DNA of 64,000 bases, from positions 478,258 through 542,257 of the forward strand of contig SVQW01000001.1 in NCBI GenBank assembly GCA_015065085.1, written 5' to 3'. The position numbers and the translations under genes were made by a program. Position 1 is the stretch's first letter. Each line of letters opens with the position of its first letter. This document shows, piece after piece, positions 25,014 to 34,516 of this stretch. Source of the DNA: Oscillospiraceae bacterium. GTDB lineage: Bacteria; Bacillota; Clostridia; Oscillospirales; SIG627. The notes below the pieces were generated by a model that did no database searches, had not been told where the DNA came from, and was given only the letters and a program-made list of their open reading frames with translations.

Positions 25014-26471
25014 TTATATCAATTTAATAAATCTTTCGTATGCGGCATCCCATGCCTCGGTGTTTTCGGGTTCGTATTTTACTATTTCAAAGGAATTTCT
25101 GATTATATGGCGCGCTTCCGCGATATCCTTGATTTCACCCATGGAAATAGCCTGCACAACAATATTACCGATAGCTGTTGCCTCAACGGGACCTGCAAAT
25201 ACAGGACGTCCGCAAGCACTTGCACAGAAACGGCAAAGAGGAGCCTCTTTTGTTCCACCGCCGACAATGTTAATAAAGGGAGTTTTCTTGCCCTTGAGCT
25301 CGTCGATTTTTTCAACAGTATATCTGTACTTAAGCGCAAGGCTTTCAAAGATACAACGGATTATCTCGCCCTTGGTTTGAGGAACGTACTGGCCTGTCTT
25401 TTCGCAGAACTCGGCAATTCTCTTAGGAAGGTTGCCGGGTGCCATAAAGGACGCATCATCGGGATTGATGAAGCACTTGAAGGGTTCACTTGCCATTGCT
25501 GCATTGGAAAGCTCGTCGTAGGTGGTTTTTTCACCCTCGCGTTCCCACTGGCGCTTGGATTCCTGTTCAAGCCACAGACCCATAATATTTTTGAGGAAAC
25601 GGATGGTATTACCGTAACCGCCCTCGTTTGTGAAGTCATACTTTTCGGAACCTTCATTGATGATAGGTTCGGGAATTTCGGTACCCATAAGAGACCATGT
25701 TCCACTACTGATAAATACGAAATCTTCTGTTTTTGAGGGTACGGCAACAACCGCAGAAGCAGTATCGTGTGCACCTATATTGATAACAGTTGCATCAGTC
25801 TTACCGATTTCATCGATAACTGCCTGAGAAAGAGGTGCAAGCTTTGTGCCGGGCTTAACTATATCTCCGAGAAGCTTGGTCGGGATGCCGAATTTATCAA
25901 GAAGGTCATAGGACCAATCCCTTTTCTTGGCATCCAGCATCTGAGAAGTGGAAGCAATTGTATACTCGGTTGCCATTTTTCCGGTGAGGAAATAGTTGAG
26001 AAGGTCGGGAATAAACAGCATGTTTTCAGCACGGCTAAGTGCATCCTTGTCAGCGCTGATAAGCTGATAAAGAGTATTGAAATTCATGAACTGAGTTCCT
26101 GTTATTCCGTAAACATCGGACTTGGGAACGATTTTGAATGCATCCTCAAAATTGGCAGTGCGAACATCTCGGTAGTGATAGGGATTTTCCATAAGCTGAC
26201 CGTTTTTGTCAATCAAACCGTAGTCAACACCCCATGTGTCAATACCAATACTCTTAATGCCGACATTATCGTTAATGGTTTTTCGGATAGAAGTCTTGAT
26301 TTCGTGAAAAATTCTCAGTATATCCCATCTGAAGGTACCGTTAACCAAAACAGGTTCGTTGGGGAAACGGTGATTTTCTTCAAGGTGAAGCTTTTCGCCG
26401 TCGAAGCTACCGATTATACCGCGTCCGCTGGAGGCGCCCAGGTCGATAGCAAGCATTTTTAAATTAGCCAT
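25014..26471 (-). CDS. rhaB: L-rhamnulokinase
   Basis: 485 residues, FGGY kinase family. It phosphorylates L-rhamnulose to L-rhamnulose 1-phosphate. Visible motifs are the N-terminal ATPase-fold phosphate-1 segment AIDLGASSGRGIIGSF, GIDTWGVDYGLID, NIGAHDTASAV, and the C-terminal INIVGGGTKEAPLCRFCA. It sits between the TIM-barrel isomerase-like gene (27 bases upstream) and rhaA (21 bases downstream). The third pathway enzyme, rhamnulose-1-phosphate aldolase (rhaD), and a transporter are not in the window. Confidence 0.94.
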   Translation of the reverse strand: MANLKMLAIDLGASSGRGIIGSFDGEKLHLEENHRFPNEPVLVNGTFRWDILRIFHEIKTSIRKTINDNVGIKSIGIDTWGVDYGLIDKNGQLMENPYHYRDVRTANFEDAFKIVPKSDVYGITGTQFMNFNTLYQLISADKDALSRAENMLFIPDLLNYFLTGKMATEYTIASTSQMLDAKKRDWSYDLLDKFGIPTKLLGDIVKPGTKLAPLSQAVIDEIGKTDATVINIGAHDTASAVVAVPSKTEDFVFISSGTWSLMGTEIPEPIINEGSEKYDFTNEGGYGNTIRFLKNIMGLWLEQESKRQWEREGEKTTYDELSNAAMASEPFKCFINPDDASFMAPGNLPKRIAEFCEKTGQYVPQTKGEIIRCIFESLALKYRYTVEKIDELKGKKTPFINIVGGGTKEAPLCRFCASACGRPVFAGPVEATAIGNIVVQAISMGEIKDIAEARHIIRNSFEIVKYEPENTEAWDAAYERFIKLI

Positions 26472-26498
26472 AATAATTCCCTTTCATTTATACAAATT

Positions 26499-27359
26499 TT
26501 ATTTTACTCTTTCATTGATTGCAAACAAAGCCTTAACCGCTGTCTCAAATGCTTCATATGCAGAGGAATATGTATACTTTCTTTTGAGTACCTCGTGGGC
26601 CGAAAGCTGATCCAAACCGTCAAACACAGTCAGATGAGGCTCGAGGGTTACATATGTAGGCTTACCTTGTCTGAGTTCGCTGACTGCACACAGGGTTTCG
26701 TAAACACCGCCTATGCCCTCACCTGCCGGACAGATATTATGCTCTGCATCCGCATCCTTGATATGGATATATTCAACATAATCCTTGACCAGCTCAAATG
26801 CATAAGGATAAGGTTGCGCGTCTGCCATTATAAAGTTGCACATATCATACACGGCACGCATTTCACCGCCGAACTCACGAAGAATATCGAGGCAATACTC
26901 GGGTTTTTCGCCATATATACTCTTTTCGTTTTCGTGACACAACACCATTCCGCGGCGTTTAGCTTCATCCAGAAGCCTACGCAATCTTTTCATCACTTCA
27001 GGACGGTATCTCACAGGCTCCTGTCCCTCAGGAATAAAAAAGCTGAACATTCTTATATTCTTCGTACCGAAAATCTCGGCAAGATCAAGAATGTGCTTGT
27101 ATTTTTCAAAATGTTCCTCAAAATCATCTGTGATGTCAATTTTACCTATCGGGGAACCGATGGCAGAAACACCAACGCCTTCTTCATCAAGAATTTTTTT
27201 AAAGCCCACTGCTTCTTCTTTTGTAATATCAATAATCGATTTTCCGTCAAGCTTACGTGGCTCAATACAAAAAACACCCATTTTCTTTAGGTTCTGAGCC
27301 TGCTCACGGAAGTTGCTGCATATTTCATCGCCGAAACCGCTGAAAATAAAATTCTTCAT
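26499..27359 (-). CDS. Xylose isomerase-like TIM-barrel sugar isomerase/epimerase
   Basis: 286 residues of the AP-endonuclease-2/sugar phosphate isomerase superfamily. Metal-ligand type positions are visible: the E in CHENEKSIYG, D in VYDMCNFIMA, H in YIHIKDAD and E in YVTLEPHL. It is the first gene of the rhamnose operon; a TATAAT-like -10 lies at 27412-27407 on the minus strand with a poor -35, suggesting activator control. Members act on ketoses, inosose or hydroxypyruvate. A role in converting rhamnose or a related deoxysugar is inferred only from position. Confidence 0.75.
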   Translation of the reverse strand: MKNFIFSGFGDEICSNFREQAQNLKKMGVFCIEPRKLDGKSIIDITKEEAVGFKKILDEEGVGVSAIGSPIGKIDITDDFEEHFEKYKHILDLAEIFGTKNIRMFSFFIPEGQEPVRYRPEVMKRLRRLLDEAKRRGMVLCHENEKSIYGEKPEYCLDILREFGGEMRAVYDMCNFIMADAQPYPYAFELVKDYVEYIHIKDADAEHNICPAGEGIGGVYETLCAVSELRQGKPTYVTLEPHLTVFDGLDQLSAHEVLKRKYTYSSAYEAFETAVKALFAINERVK

Positions 27360-27511
27360 TCTGTCGCCTTTCGTAAAAAATGATAAATTTACAACATATC
27401 ACAGTAATTATATCAAATAAATCTCGGAATTAAAAGAGGTTAAAACATAAATTAATATTTTATTAACATTATTTGAAAGCATTTTAAGGTATTTGCATTA
27501 TCACGTACAGA

Positions 27512-29887
27512 TTATTTGATTTCAATTACGGTTACACCGCTGTCTCCCTCGCCGTACATGCCCATTCGGTAGCTTAAAATACGCTTGTCATTTTTCAGAT
27601 AACGCCACAGTGCGGCACGCAGTGCGCCCGTTCCTTTGCCATGAATCAAAGTGGCGCTGTGCAATCCAGCCATCTGGAGGTCATCAATGTACTTATCAAC
27701 CAAAAACCATGCGTCGTCGCCTATCTGTCCGCGCAGGTCTATTTCACTGCGGATTTCCGAGCGTTGTCCCATCATACCCGATGTCTTTTTAACCTGCTTT
27801 TTTGTTTTTGATGTATCAATACCCGTAACCAGTCTTAGATTTTTCTTAGGGACCTTCATTTTAACACTGCCGCTGAGAACCTGAACATCATCTCCCGAAA
27901 CGGCAATTACGGTGCCCTCTCGATTAACACCTGCGATAATAACCTTGTCACCCTCACGAAGCTCGCGCGGAAGCTCATATTCTTCCTCGTGCTCCACCGA
28001 CACATTATCTACATCTTTTTCGCTGGTGCGAATCCTGCGCCGCATTTCTTCCTTTGCCTTGTCATATTCCTCGTTATAGCGTTCTTCCTCACGTTTCTTT
28101 TTAATGGCGTCAAGCTCGTCCAGTACATAATCACTTGTAGCTTTGGCACTTTTCAGAATACGGTTTGCTTCGGCACGAGCGCGATCGACTTCCTTTTGTG
28201 CCGCGTTGAGAAGTTTGTCACGTTCGGCAACTGTTTCGTCATGAGTGCGCTTAATCTCATCTCGCATACGCTGTGCTTCAGCACGCAATGCCTCCATCTC
28301 AAATCGCTTCTTTTCAAGGTTTTCGATAGTACCCTCAAACTGTCGGTTTTCAGAAGAAATATACTCTTTTGCGGTATTGATTATATCTTCTGAAAGACCG
28401 AGCTTCAAAGAAATAAGGAATGCATTGGACTTACCCGGAGTACCTATAACAAGCTTATAGGTAGGCTTTAATGTGTCCACATCAAATTCACAGGATGCAT
28501 TTTCAACACCGTCGGTGTTTATGGCATACGCCTTTAATTCGGCATAATGTGTAGTTGCCGCACAAAGTATTCCCTTTTGGCGGATACCGTCAAGAATAGC
28601 AGTAGCAAGAGCCGCTCCCTCTACCGGATCAGTACCCGCGCCCAGCTCATCGAAAAGAACCAGTGTATTTTCGGTAGCTTCATCAAGCATTGACACTATA
28701 TTTTTCATATGTGAAGAAAAAGTGGAAAGGGATTGTTCAATGCTCTGTTCGTCACCGATATCCGCAAGAATATTATCAAAGACACACGCCTTCGACCCTT
28801 CAGAGCAAGGTATATGCAAGCCGCACTGCACCATCATTGACAAAAGCCCCAAAGTTTTAAGGGTAACCGTCTTACCGCCGGTGTTGGGACCGGTAATAAT
28901 AAGACTGCTGAAAGTACCTCCAAGCTTTACGTCTATGGGTACTACTTTTTTCTTATCAAGAAGAGGATGACGGGCATGTATAAAGTCTACCGTTTTTTTA
29001 TCAGATATAATCGGTGAAACGCAATCCAGTCTGTATGAAAGCTCAGCTCTGGCGAATATTACACATATTTCAACCAGCATGGAATAGTTTAGTCTTATGC
29101 CTTCGGAAAACGCGGCACAATCGGCGGACAGTTCGTAGAGAATACGCTCTACCTCATGCTTTTCCTCGTTCTCCAGCACTTTAATTTCGTTATTGAGCTC
29201 CACCACGCTGAGTGGTTCGATAAACAACGTTGCACCCGAAGCAGAAGTATCGTGAACAAGGCCCTTTATCTCATTGCGAGCTTCTGCCTTGACAGGAATT
29301 ACAAATCTGCCGCCGCGTGTTGTTATGATGTTTTCTTGCAAATATTTGCTGTACGCCGTTCCTGTAATATATTTTTGCATATTCTCACGCACTTTATTAT
29401 GTGAGCGGCGGATTTTTATACGTATTTCATGAAGCTTTTCGCTGGCATCGTCGGCAATCTGCTCTTCATTCATGAATGTTTTTTTGATTTTATCTTCAAG
29501 AGCATTATTGGGTACAAGCACATTGAAAAAATCATAAAGACTGCTTTCCGAACTCATATCATTTGAGTAGGTTCGCAGATTTCTTACTGCTCCCAAAAGT
29601 GCCTCAATATTCAAAAGCTCCTTTACGGTCAGAACAGCAGATTTTTCTGCTCTTGCGACACTGTTCTCCACAGGTTTTACTCCCATAAACGAAGGAGTGC
29701 CTTTGGTAACCATCATAGCCTTTGCATCGCTCGTCTGATTTTGCAGCTTTTTAATTACAGCAACATCAGTATCGGGCATTATACCCGAAATTACATTTTT
29801 TGCGCCTTCGAGCGAAGCGCATTCAGCAAGCATACCAAGTATTTTATCAAACTCCAGCACACTTATTGCTTTTTTAAAATTTTCCAT
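27512..29887 (-). CDS. mutS2: Endonuclease MutS2
   Basis: 791 residues. MutS core and clamp domains, an ATPase with Walker A GPNTGGKTVTLKT and Walker B TLVLFDELGAGTDP, a long charged coiled coil (about 510-630), a KOW-like segment (GDKVIIAGVNREGTVIA) and a C-terminal Smr nuclease domain (DLRGQ ... HGKGTGALR). MutS2 lacks the mismatch-recognition domain; known roles are control of recombination and rescue of collided ribosomes. Its start overlaps the end of recO by 14 bases, so it is the last gene of the yqfC-recO operon here. Confidence 0.95.
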   Translation of the reverse strand: MENFKKAISVLEFDKILGMLAECASLEGAKNVISGIMPDTDVAVIKKLQNQTSDAKAMMVTKGTPSFMGVKPVENSVARAEKSAVLTVKELLNIEALLGAVRNLRTYSNDMSSESSLYDFFNVLVPNNALEDKIKKTFMNEEQIADDASEKLHEIRIKIRRSHNKVRENMQKYITGTAYSKYLQENIITTRGGRFVIPVKAEARNEIKGLVHDTSASGATLFIEPLSVVELNNEIKVLENEEKHEVERILYELSADCAAFSEGIRLNYSMLVEICVIFARAELSYRLDCVSPIISDKKTVDFIHARHPLLDKKKVVPIDVKLGGTFSSLIITGPNTGGKTVTLKTLGLLSMMVQCGLHIPCSEGSKACVFDNILADIGDEQSIEQSLSTFSSHMKNIVSMLDEATENTLVLFDELGAGTDPVEGAALATAILDGIRQKGILCAATTHYAELKAYAINTDGVENASCEFDVDTLKPTYKLVIGTPGKSNAFLISLKLGLSEDIINTAKEYISSENRQFEGTIENLEKKRFEMEALRAEAQRMRDEIKRTHDETVAERDKLLNAAQKEVDRARAEANRILKSAKATSDYVLDELDAIKKKREEERYNEEYDKAKEEMRRRIRTSEKDVDNVSVEHEEEYELPRELREGDKVIIAGVNREGTVIAVSGDDVQVLSGSVKMKVPKKNLRLVTGIDTSKTKKQVKKTSGMMGQRSEIRSEIDLRGQIGDDAWFLVDKYIDDLQMAGLHSATLIHGKGTGALRAALWRYLKNDKRILSYRMGMYGEGDSGVTVIEIK

Positions 29888-30638
29888 TGCTATCCTCTAC
29901 AGTATTGTAAAAATCCAATGTATCCGGCTTTTTTTCAAGCTGTGCCAGCAGGAAATCACAGCAAACACTGCAAAATTCCTTTTCCGTTTTTTCCGGCACC
30001 TTTACGGCATAAGCTTTATTTTCCGGAGAGCTTATAACATATTTCATAAGATTAAAACAGGATAAGCTGACAAGTCTTTTTTTCACATACGGTTCTGTGG
30101 TACAACATTTGCACACAAAAACACCGTCAACAAAGCAAAAATACATTTCTTCATCACATAACTCACCGCCGCATACCGCACATTCTTCAAGGTTTGGCAT
30201 ATATCCTGCCGCACAAAGCATGCGAAGCTCATATACTGCTTTAATCATTCTGCGGGGTCTGTCATCCTTATACAGGATGTGCAGTGCATTTATGCAATAA
30301 TGCATTATTTCAGAGGTGTCATTCTCACCGCGTCCGAAAATATCCGCCAACTCTGCGATATACGATGCCAGGGCAAGCTGTTCAAGCTTGCCGTCATGTC
30401 TTATACAATATCTTTCGGGAGAAGAGCTTTTAAGGGTGTATCTGCCGTCACGGTAATATGCAACAAATTCTCCGTATGTGAAAATTGAGCACGCAGCGGC
30501 ATTACGGTTTTTCACCGATCCTACACCCTTTGCGCTCATTTGCACACGTCCGCAGTTGTCTGTGAGAACAGTTATAAATTTACCATAATCTCCACTTTTT
30601 TCTTCGCGTACAACAAGACCGTTAAAAGATACCAGCAC
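29874..30638 (-). CDS. recO: DNA repair protein RecO
   Basis: 254 residues. It has an N-terminal OB fold (FNGLVVREEKSGDYGKFITVLT) and a helical C-terminal part with a zinc-binding cluster (C in AAGYMPNLEECAVCGG, then CFVDGVFVCKCC). RecO works with RecF and RecR to load RecA on SSB-coated gaps. It lies 2 bases after era and overlaps mutS2. The era-recO pairing is the usual Firmicute arrangement. Confidence 0.93.
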   Translation of the reverse strand: MLVSFNGLVVREEKSGDYGKFITVLTDNCGRVQMSAKGVGSVKNRNAAACSIFTYGEFVAYYRDGRYTLKSSSPERYCIRHDGKLEQLALASYIAELADIFGRGENDTSEIMHYCINALHILYKDDRPRRMIKAVYELRMLCAAGYMPNLEECAVCGGELCDEEMYFCFVDGVFVCKCCTTEPYVKKRLVSLSCFNLMKYVISSPENKAYAVKVPEKTEKEFCSVCCDFLLAQLEKKPDTLDFYNTVEDSNGKF

Positions 30639-30640
30639 GG

Positions 30641-31543
30641 TTAGTCATCCCTGTTGTTAAATCCGAAATTGCTTATCATAATGTCACTGTCGCGCCAATT
30701 TTCCTTTACTTTAACCCATAAATTAATATTGACTTTGACCCCAAAGAATTCTTCAAGATCCTCTCTGGCATATGAACCTATCTTTTTCAGCATTGAGCCG
30801 TTTTTGCCTATTATTATGCGCTTGTGGCTCTCGCGTTCACAAAAGATTTCAGCACGTATATCAAGCAGATGGCCGCGTACATCCTTAAACCCTTCAATGA
30901 CAACGGCTGTACCATGAGGAATTTCATCGCTGAGCAATCGGAGCATCTTTTCACGTATAACCTCTGCCACAATCTGTCTTTCGGGCTGGTCGGTAACATA
31001 ATCTGAAGGGAAGAACCAGTCACCCTCATGAACAAAAGGCTTGAGTTCATCAAAAATTATATCTGCACCGTCACCCGTGAGCGCGCTTATCGGTATAACA
31101 GCACTAAACTCAAACTCACTTGTATAAGCCTGAATGGTGGCCAGTATAAGCTCCTTTTTTGTAATATCGGTCTTGTTTATTACAAGTATCACAGGCGTGC
31201 CGTCACGGTCAAAACGTTCAAGCAGCTCACGGTCGGCAGGATGAACAGATGAATCAGCTTCACACAGAAGCAGAGCGCAATCCACATCACCGACAGCCTG
31301 CGAGACCTCTTTGATCATTGTTTCGCCGAGCTTTGTTTTGGGCTTATGCATACCCGGAGTATCCAAGAATACGTACTGAGTGTCTTCTTTTGTGAGTATA
31401 CCCGTTATTCTTGTTCGGGTTGTCTGGGGCTTATTCGACACTATTGCAATTTTTTCGCCCAGAAGATGATTGAGCAATGTGGACTTGCCGACATTGGGGC
31501 GTCCGACAATTGCTATAAAAGAGGTTTTAGGTGTTAAATCCAT
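30641..31543 (-). CDS. era: GTPase Era
   Basis: 300 residues. GTPase motifs: G1 GRPNVGKSTLLN, the G2 region TTRTRITG, G3 DTPGMH, G4 NKTD. A C-terminal KH domain (IIIGKNGSMLKKIG) binds the 3' end of 16S rRNA. It is needed for 30S assembly. It sits 1 base after ybeY and 2 before recO. The usual Bacillus genes dgkA and cdd are absent between ybeY and era. Confidence 0.96.
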   Translation of the reverse strand: MDLTPKTSFIAIVGRPNVGKSTLLNHLLGEKIAIVSNKPQTTRTRITGILTKEDTQYVFLDTPGMHKPKTKLGETMIKEVSQAVGDVDCALLLCEADSSVHPADRELLERFDRDGTPVILVINKTDITKKELILATIQAYTSEFEFSAVIPISALTGDGADIIFDELKPFVHEGDWFFPSDYVTDQPERQIVAEVIREKMLRLLSDEIPHGTAVVIEGFKDVRGHLLDIRAEIFCERESHKRIIIGKNGSMLKKIGSYAREDLEEFFGVKVNINLWVKVKENWRDSDIMISNFGFNNRDD

Positions 31544-31544
31544 A

Positions 31545-32009
31545 TTATAATCCCATGCTTTCTATAATTTTATCTTGTTTTTCCGTCATTTCTTTTTCAT
31601 CCTGCTCGTTGTCAACATGGTCGTAACCCAAAAGGTGAAGCGTAGAATGAATTGTCAAGTACGCAAGCTCACGTTCAAAGCTGTGCATATATTCCTTGGC
31701 CTGTTCCTCTATTTTCTCTACCGAAATAACGATATCCCCCAAAAGAACTGCGCCTTTATCCATGTCAAAATCACCGATGTTATCATCATCCTCCGCCATG
31801 GGAAAGGAAAGTACATCGGTCGGACGGTCCACGCCGCGGTATTCCCGGTTCATAACATGAATTTCCTCGTTGTCCGTCAGTGTCACCGAAACCTCGGCAT
31901 CGTCCGGGAACTTTTCACTCCTGAGCGTTGTACGCACAGCTTTTCTTATAAGATTTTTCATGTCGGCATCTGCTTTTATCTTTCCGCCGAAGTAAACATA
32001 TGTTTTCAT
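31545..32009 (-). CDS. ybeY: Endoribonuclease YbeY (rRNA maturation)
   Basis: 154 residues. It has the zinc-binding signature HSTLHLLGYDH (H-x3-H-x5-H) near the C-terminus and the family motif YRGVDRPTDVLSFPM. YbeY takes part in 16S rRNA 3' processing and ribosome quality control. Its start overlaps the phoH stop by four bases (ATGA), implying translational coupling. Confidence 0.95.
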   Translation of the reverse strand: MKTYVYFGGKIKADADMKNLIRKAVRTTLRSEKFPDDAEVSVTLTDNEEIHVMNREYRGVDRPTDVLSFPMAEDDDNIGDFDMDKGAVLLGDIVISVEKIEEQAKEYMHSFERELAYLTIHSTLHLLGYDHVDNEQDEKEMTEKQDKIIESMGL

Positions 32010-33001
32010 TTTTTTACCCTCTTGTATTTCATATTCATAGCTGCTTTTTTCTTTTCCTCATAGCCGGCATACGCACGTATTATTTTGGTTACAAGCGTAT
32101 GTCTGACCACATCCTTGTCGCTCAGTGTCACTATGCCTATATCGTCAATATCCTGCAATATTTTGACCGCTTCACGTAAGCCGGAGCTTTTACCGTCAGG
32201 TAAGTCTATCTGTGTGATATCGCCGTTCACAATTGCTTTTGAATTAAAACCGAGACGTGTAAGAAACATTTTCATCTGTTCGGGAGTAGTATTCTGTGCT
32301 TCGTCAAGGATGATGAATGAATCATCCAGTGTACGTCCTCTCATATAAGCAAGCGGTGCAACTTCTATAACGCCCTTTTCGACGTTCTTGTTAAAGCTCT
32401 CAGCTCCCATCATTTCGTAAAGTGCATCATAAAGCGGGCGAAGATATGGGTCTATTTTGTTTTGCAAATCACCCGGCAAAAAGCCCAGCTTTTCGCCAGC
32501 TTCAACTGCAGGACGGGTAAGAATTATACGGTTTATCCTTTTATTTCGCAGTGCAGTTACGGCCATCGCAACCGCAAGAAAAGTTTTACCCGTGCCCGCA
32601 GGTCCGATTCCTATTGTTATCGTATTTTTGTTGATGGTATCCACATACTGCTTTTGCCCCAACGTTTTTGGCTTGACAGGCTTACCCTTTGTGGTAATAC
32701 ATATACAGTCGCCGTCGAAGCTCATCAGTTCATCAGTTCTGGAGCTTTGCACCATGCTGACAGCATAGGTTACATTTTGCTCGGTTATGTTTTCACTGAG
32801 CTTCGCCGTTTTTTTCAGATAACCGACAACATCAGACGCTGCCTTAACATCCTCAGATGATCCCGAGATTTTCAACTCCGGTCCCCTACTTACAAGCGTT
32901 ACATTAAATTCATTTTCAATAATTTCCAGATTTTTGTCAAAGTCACCCAGGATTTTAGGAAGAATATCGGGATTTTCAAACGTTATTATTTGTTCCGTCA
33001 T
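32006..33001 (-). CDS. phoH: PhoH family P-loop protein
   Basis: 331 residues. An N-terminal KH-like segment is followed by a PhoH ATPase domain with Walker A GIGPAGTGKTFLA, EAGEKLGFLPGD, and Walker B FIILDEAQNTTPEQ. The family is linked to RNA metabolism and is almost always next to ybeY; its exact activity is unsettled. The start lies 26 bases inside the end of yqfD; ybeY follows with a four-base overlap. Confidence 0.93.
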   Translation of the reverse strand: MTEQIITFENPDILPKILGDFDKNLEIIENEFNVTLVSRGPELKISGSSEDVKAASDVVGYLKKTAKLSENITEQNVTYAVSMVQSSRTDELMSFDGDCICITTKGKPVKPKTLGQKQYVDTINKNTITIGIGPAGTGKTFLAVAMAVTALRNKRINRIILTRPAVEAGEKLGFLPGDLQNKIDPYLRPLYDALYEMMGAESFNKNVEKGVIEVAPLAYMRGRTLDDSFIILDEAQNTTPEQMKMFLTRLGFNSKAIVNGDITQIDLPDGKSSGLREAVKILQDIDDIGIVTLSDKDVVRHTLVTKIIRAYAGYEEKKKAAMNMKYKRVKK

Positions 33002-34208
33002 TTTTGGTGTTTTGCTCCTGATTATAATAAAATATTTTTTCCTGCGCTATATCTTCAATACAATCGACCGTTCCGCTCAGCACAAAATATCCGTCACGAA
33101 CTTCCTCGTTAAGATTTTCGCTCTCCACAGAAACGGATTTGCGGCTTCCTATGAAAGAAGCATAACAGTCGTACGCAAGTTCTCTGGCGCGCTTAATGTC
33201 AATTTCTATCTCGCGTTCCTCGTACTCTGCATATGTTGTAACCGCATAATAAATCGGCAACTCAACAGTATCAAAAACGATTACCGACTCTTCGTCATAT
33301 ATTGTATCATATTTTTCATATAAATTTCCACTATTTATAAAAAAATTAATATATTTTCCTAAAATTTTTATAGATTTTCTTTTAATTTCCTTACCGGTAT
33401 AGTGTTTTTCGGTCTGCAAAAGCGGAATTTTGTATTCAAGACTATGCCGGGTGGAAGCCATAACCTTCCCGGAAGCACGCCTTACACGATATCCGACTGT
33501 ATTGCTGTCAATCACTCCGCTGACAAGAAGCTGTCCCTGGGTCACCGCATCTCCCCGCTTTACCACCGTCTCTCCGGAAACAACCTCAGTTTTAACAATT
33601 TGACCGGGATACGAAGCCACCAAATTCACGGGAGTAGTAAGATCCTCTTTATCTCCGGGCAATACCCTTTCGTGTACTTGAACTTTAGCAGTTGTTCCGC
33701 GCATGTTGATGGCAATAAATGCAACATCTTCATTTTCCGCCATCACTGCTGTTTCAATGCGCTTCAGCTTCTTTCCCGGCAAAAATGTGCCCTCGCAGAA
33801 GCCTTGCTTATCAAGCATATGAGAAATTTGAGCATAATTCAGTTTAACATTTCCGCTGACCTCTATTTTCCACACAAACATTGTGGAAAATATTACAGCA
33901 ACTACCCCGAAAAAAGCACCTATTATCATGCCTACACGCAGCTTATGCCTCATGATAATGAACGGCAGACCCATATTCATGAACGTAATATCACCCGAGG
34001 GCAATCCCAGCTCTTTAGTCGCAGTAAGAAGAGTTGACCTGTAACACGGTTTTACCTTAAAAAAAGCTCTTGTATGTACGTTTTCCATATCCCAAAATGA
34101 AATATTTTTGTTAACGAGAAAGCTCAACAGCTTTTCACATCCCATCCCGCGTTCCACGGATACAAGAGTATAACCGAAAATAAAATTCAGAAAACTATAT
34201 AAAAGCAT
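32976..34208 (-). CDS. yqfD: Sporulation protein YqfD
   Basis: 410 residues. One clear membrane helix near residues 90-110 (GAFFGVVAVIFSTMFVW) is followed by a POTRA-like region (KIEVSGNVKLNYAQI) and a large extracytoplasmic domain. YqfD is a forespore/mother-cell sporulation protein of Firmicutes. It overlaps phoH and begins 2 bases after yqfC, the conserved arrangement. Confidence 0.9.
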   Translation of the reverse strand: MLLYSFLNFIFGYTLVSVERGMGCEKLLSFLVNKNISFWDMENVHTRAFFKVKPCYRSTLLTATKELGLPSGDITFMNMGLPFIIMRHKLRVGMIIGAFFGVVAVIFSTMFVWKIEVSGNVKLNYAQISHMLDKQGFCEGTFLPGKKLKRIETAVMAENEDVAFIAINMRGTTAKVQVHERVLPGDKEDLTTPVNLVASYPGQIVKTEVVSGETVVKRGDAVTQGQLLVSGVIDSNTVGYRVRRASGKVMASTRHSLEYKIPLLQTEKHYTGKEIKRKSIKILGKYINFFINSGNLYEKYDTIYDEESVIVFDTVELPIYYAVTTYAEYEEREIEIDIKRARELAYDCYASFIGSRKSVSVESENLNEEVRDGYFVLSGTVDCIEDIAQEKIFYYNQEQNTKNDGTNNNV

Positions 34209-34210
34209 AG

Positions 34211-34462
34211 CTACCCCTCAAACTTTATGGCAGAAAACTTTCCTTTTACAAGGACAGCACCGTTTTCCATGTTGGTCATAGTCAGTCCTTCGCCTTCAAC
34301 CACTATTGTTCTTCCCGCAACAAACACTATTTGTTTTTCATCGTAGCCAATAACTTTTCCGCACCCTTCTGCCAACATTTCACAATCACCGCATATCTGT
34401 ATCAACGACCTCTCCTTCATAAAGCACATACTGTTTTTAAAAATATTCTTCAAGATTATCAC
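34211..34462 (-). CDS. yqfC: Sporulation protein YqfC
   Basis: 83 residues, YabP/YqfC family: short beta-rich protein with CEMLAEGCGKVIGYDEKQIVF and GEGLTMTNMENGAVLVKGKF. It is the promoter-proximal gene of the yqfC-yqfD-phoH-ybeY-era-recO-mutS2 run. A CATAAAAT-like element lies upstream on the minus strand (about 34470-34485), suggestive of a sigma-E -10, but the -35 spacing is not good. Confidence 0.88.
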   Translation of the reverse strand: MIILKNIFKNSMCFMKERSLIQICGDCEMLAEGCGKVIGYDEKQIVFVAGRTIVVEGEGLTMTNMENGAVLVKGKFSAIKFEG

Positions 34463-34516
34463 CTCGTTTTAACATTTTATGTATATCGGAATAATATAAT
34501 TCATCAGGTGATTTGA

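Noticed and set aside
24207..25736. 509-codon plus-strand ORF opposite rhaA/rhaB
   Set aside because: It is antisense to two clear rhamnose genes; long shadow ORFs arise from codon bias, and its translation shows no family motifs.
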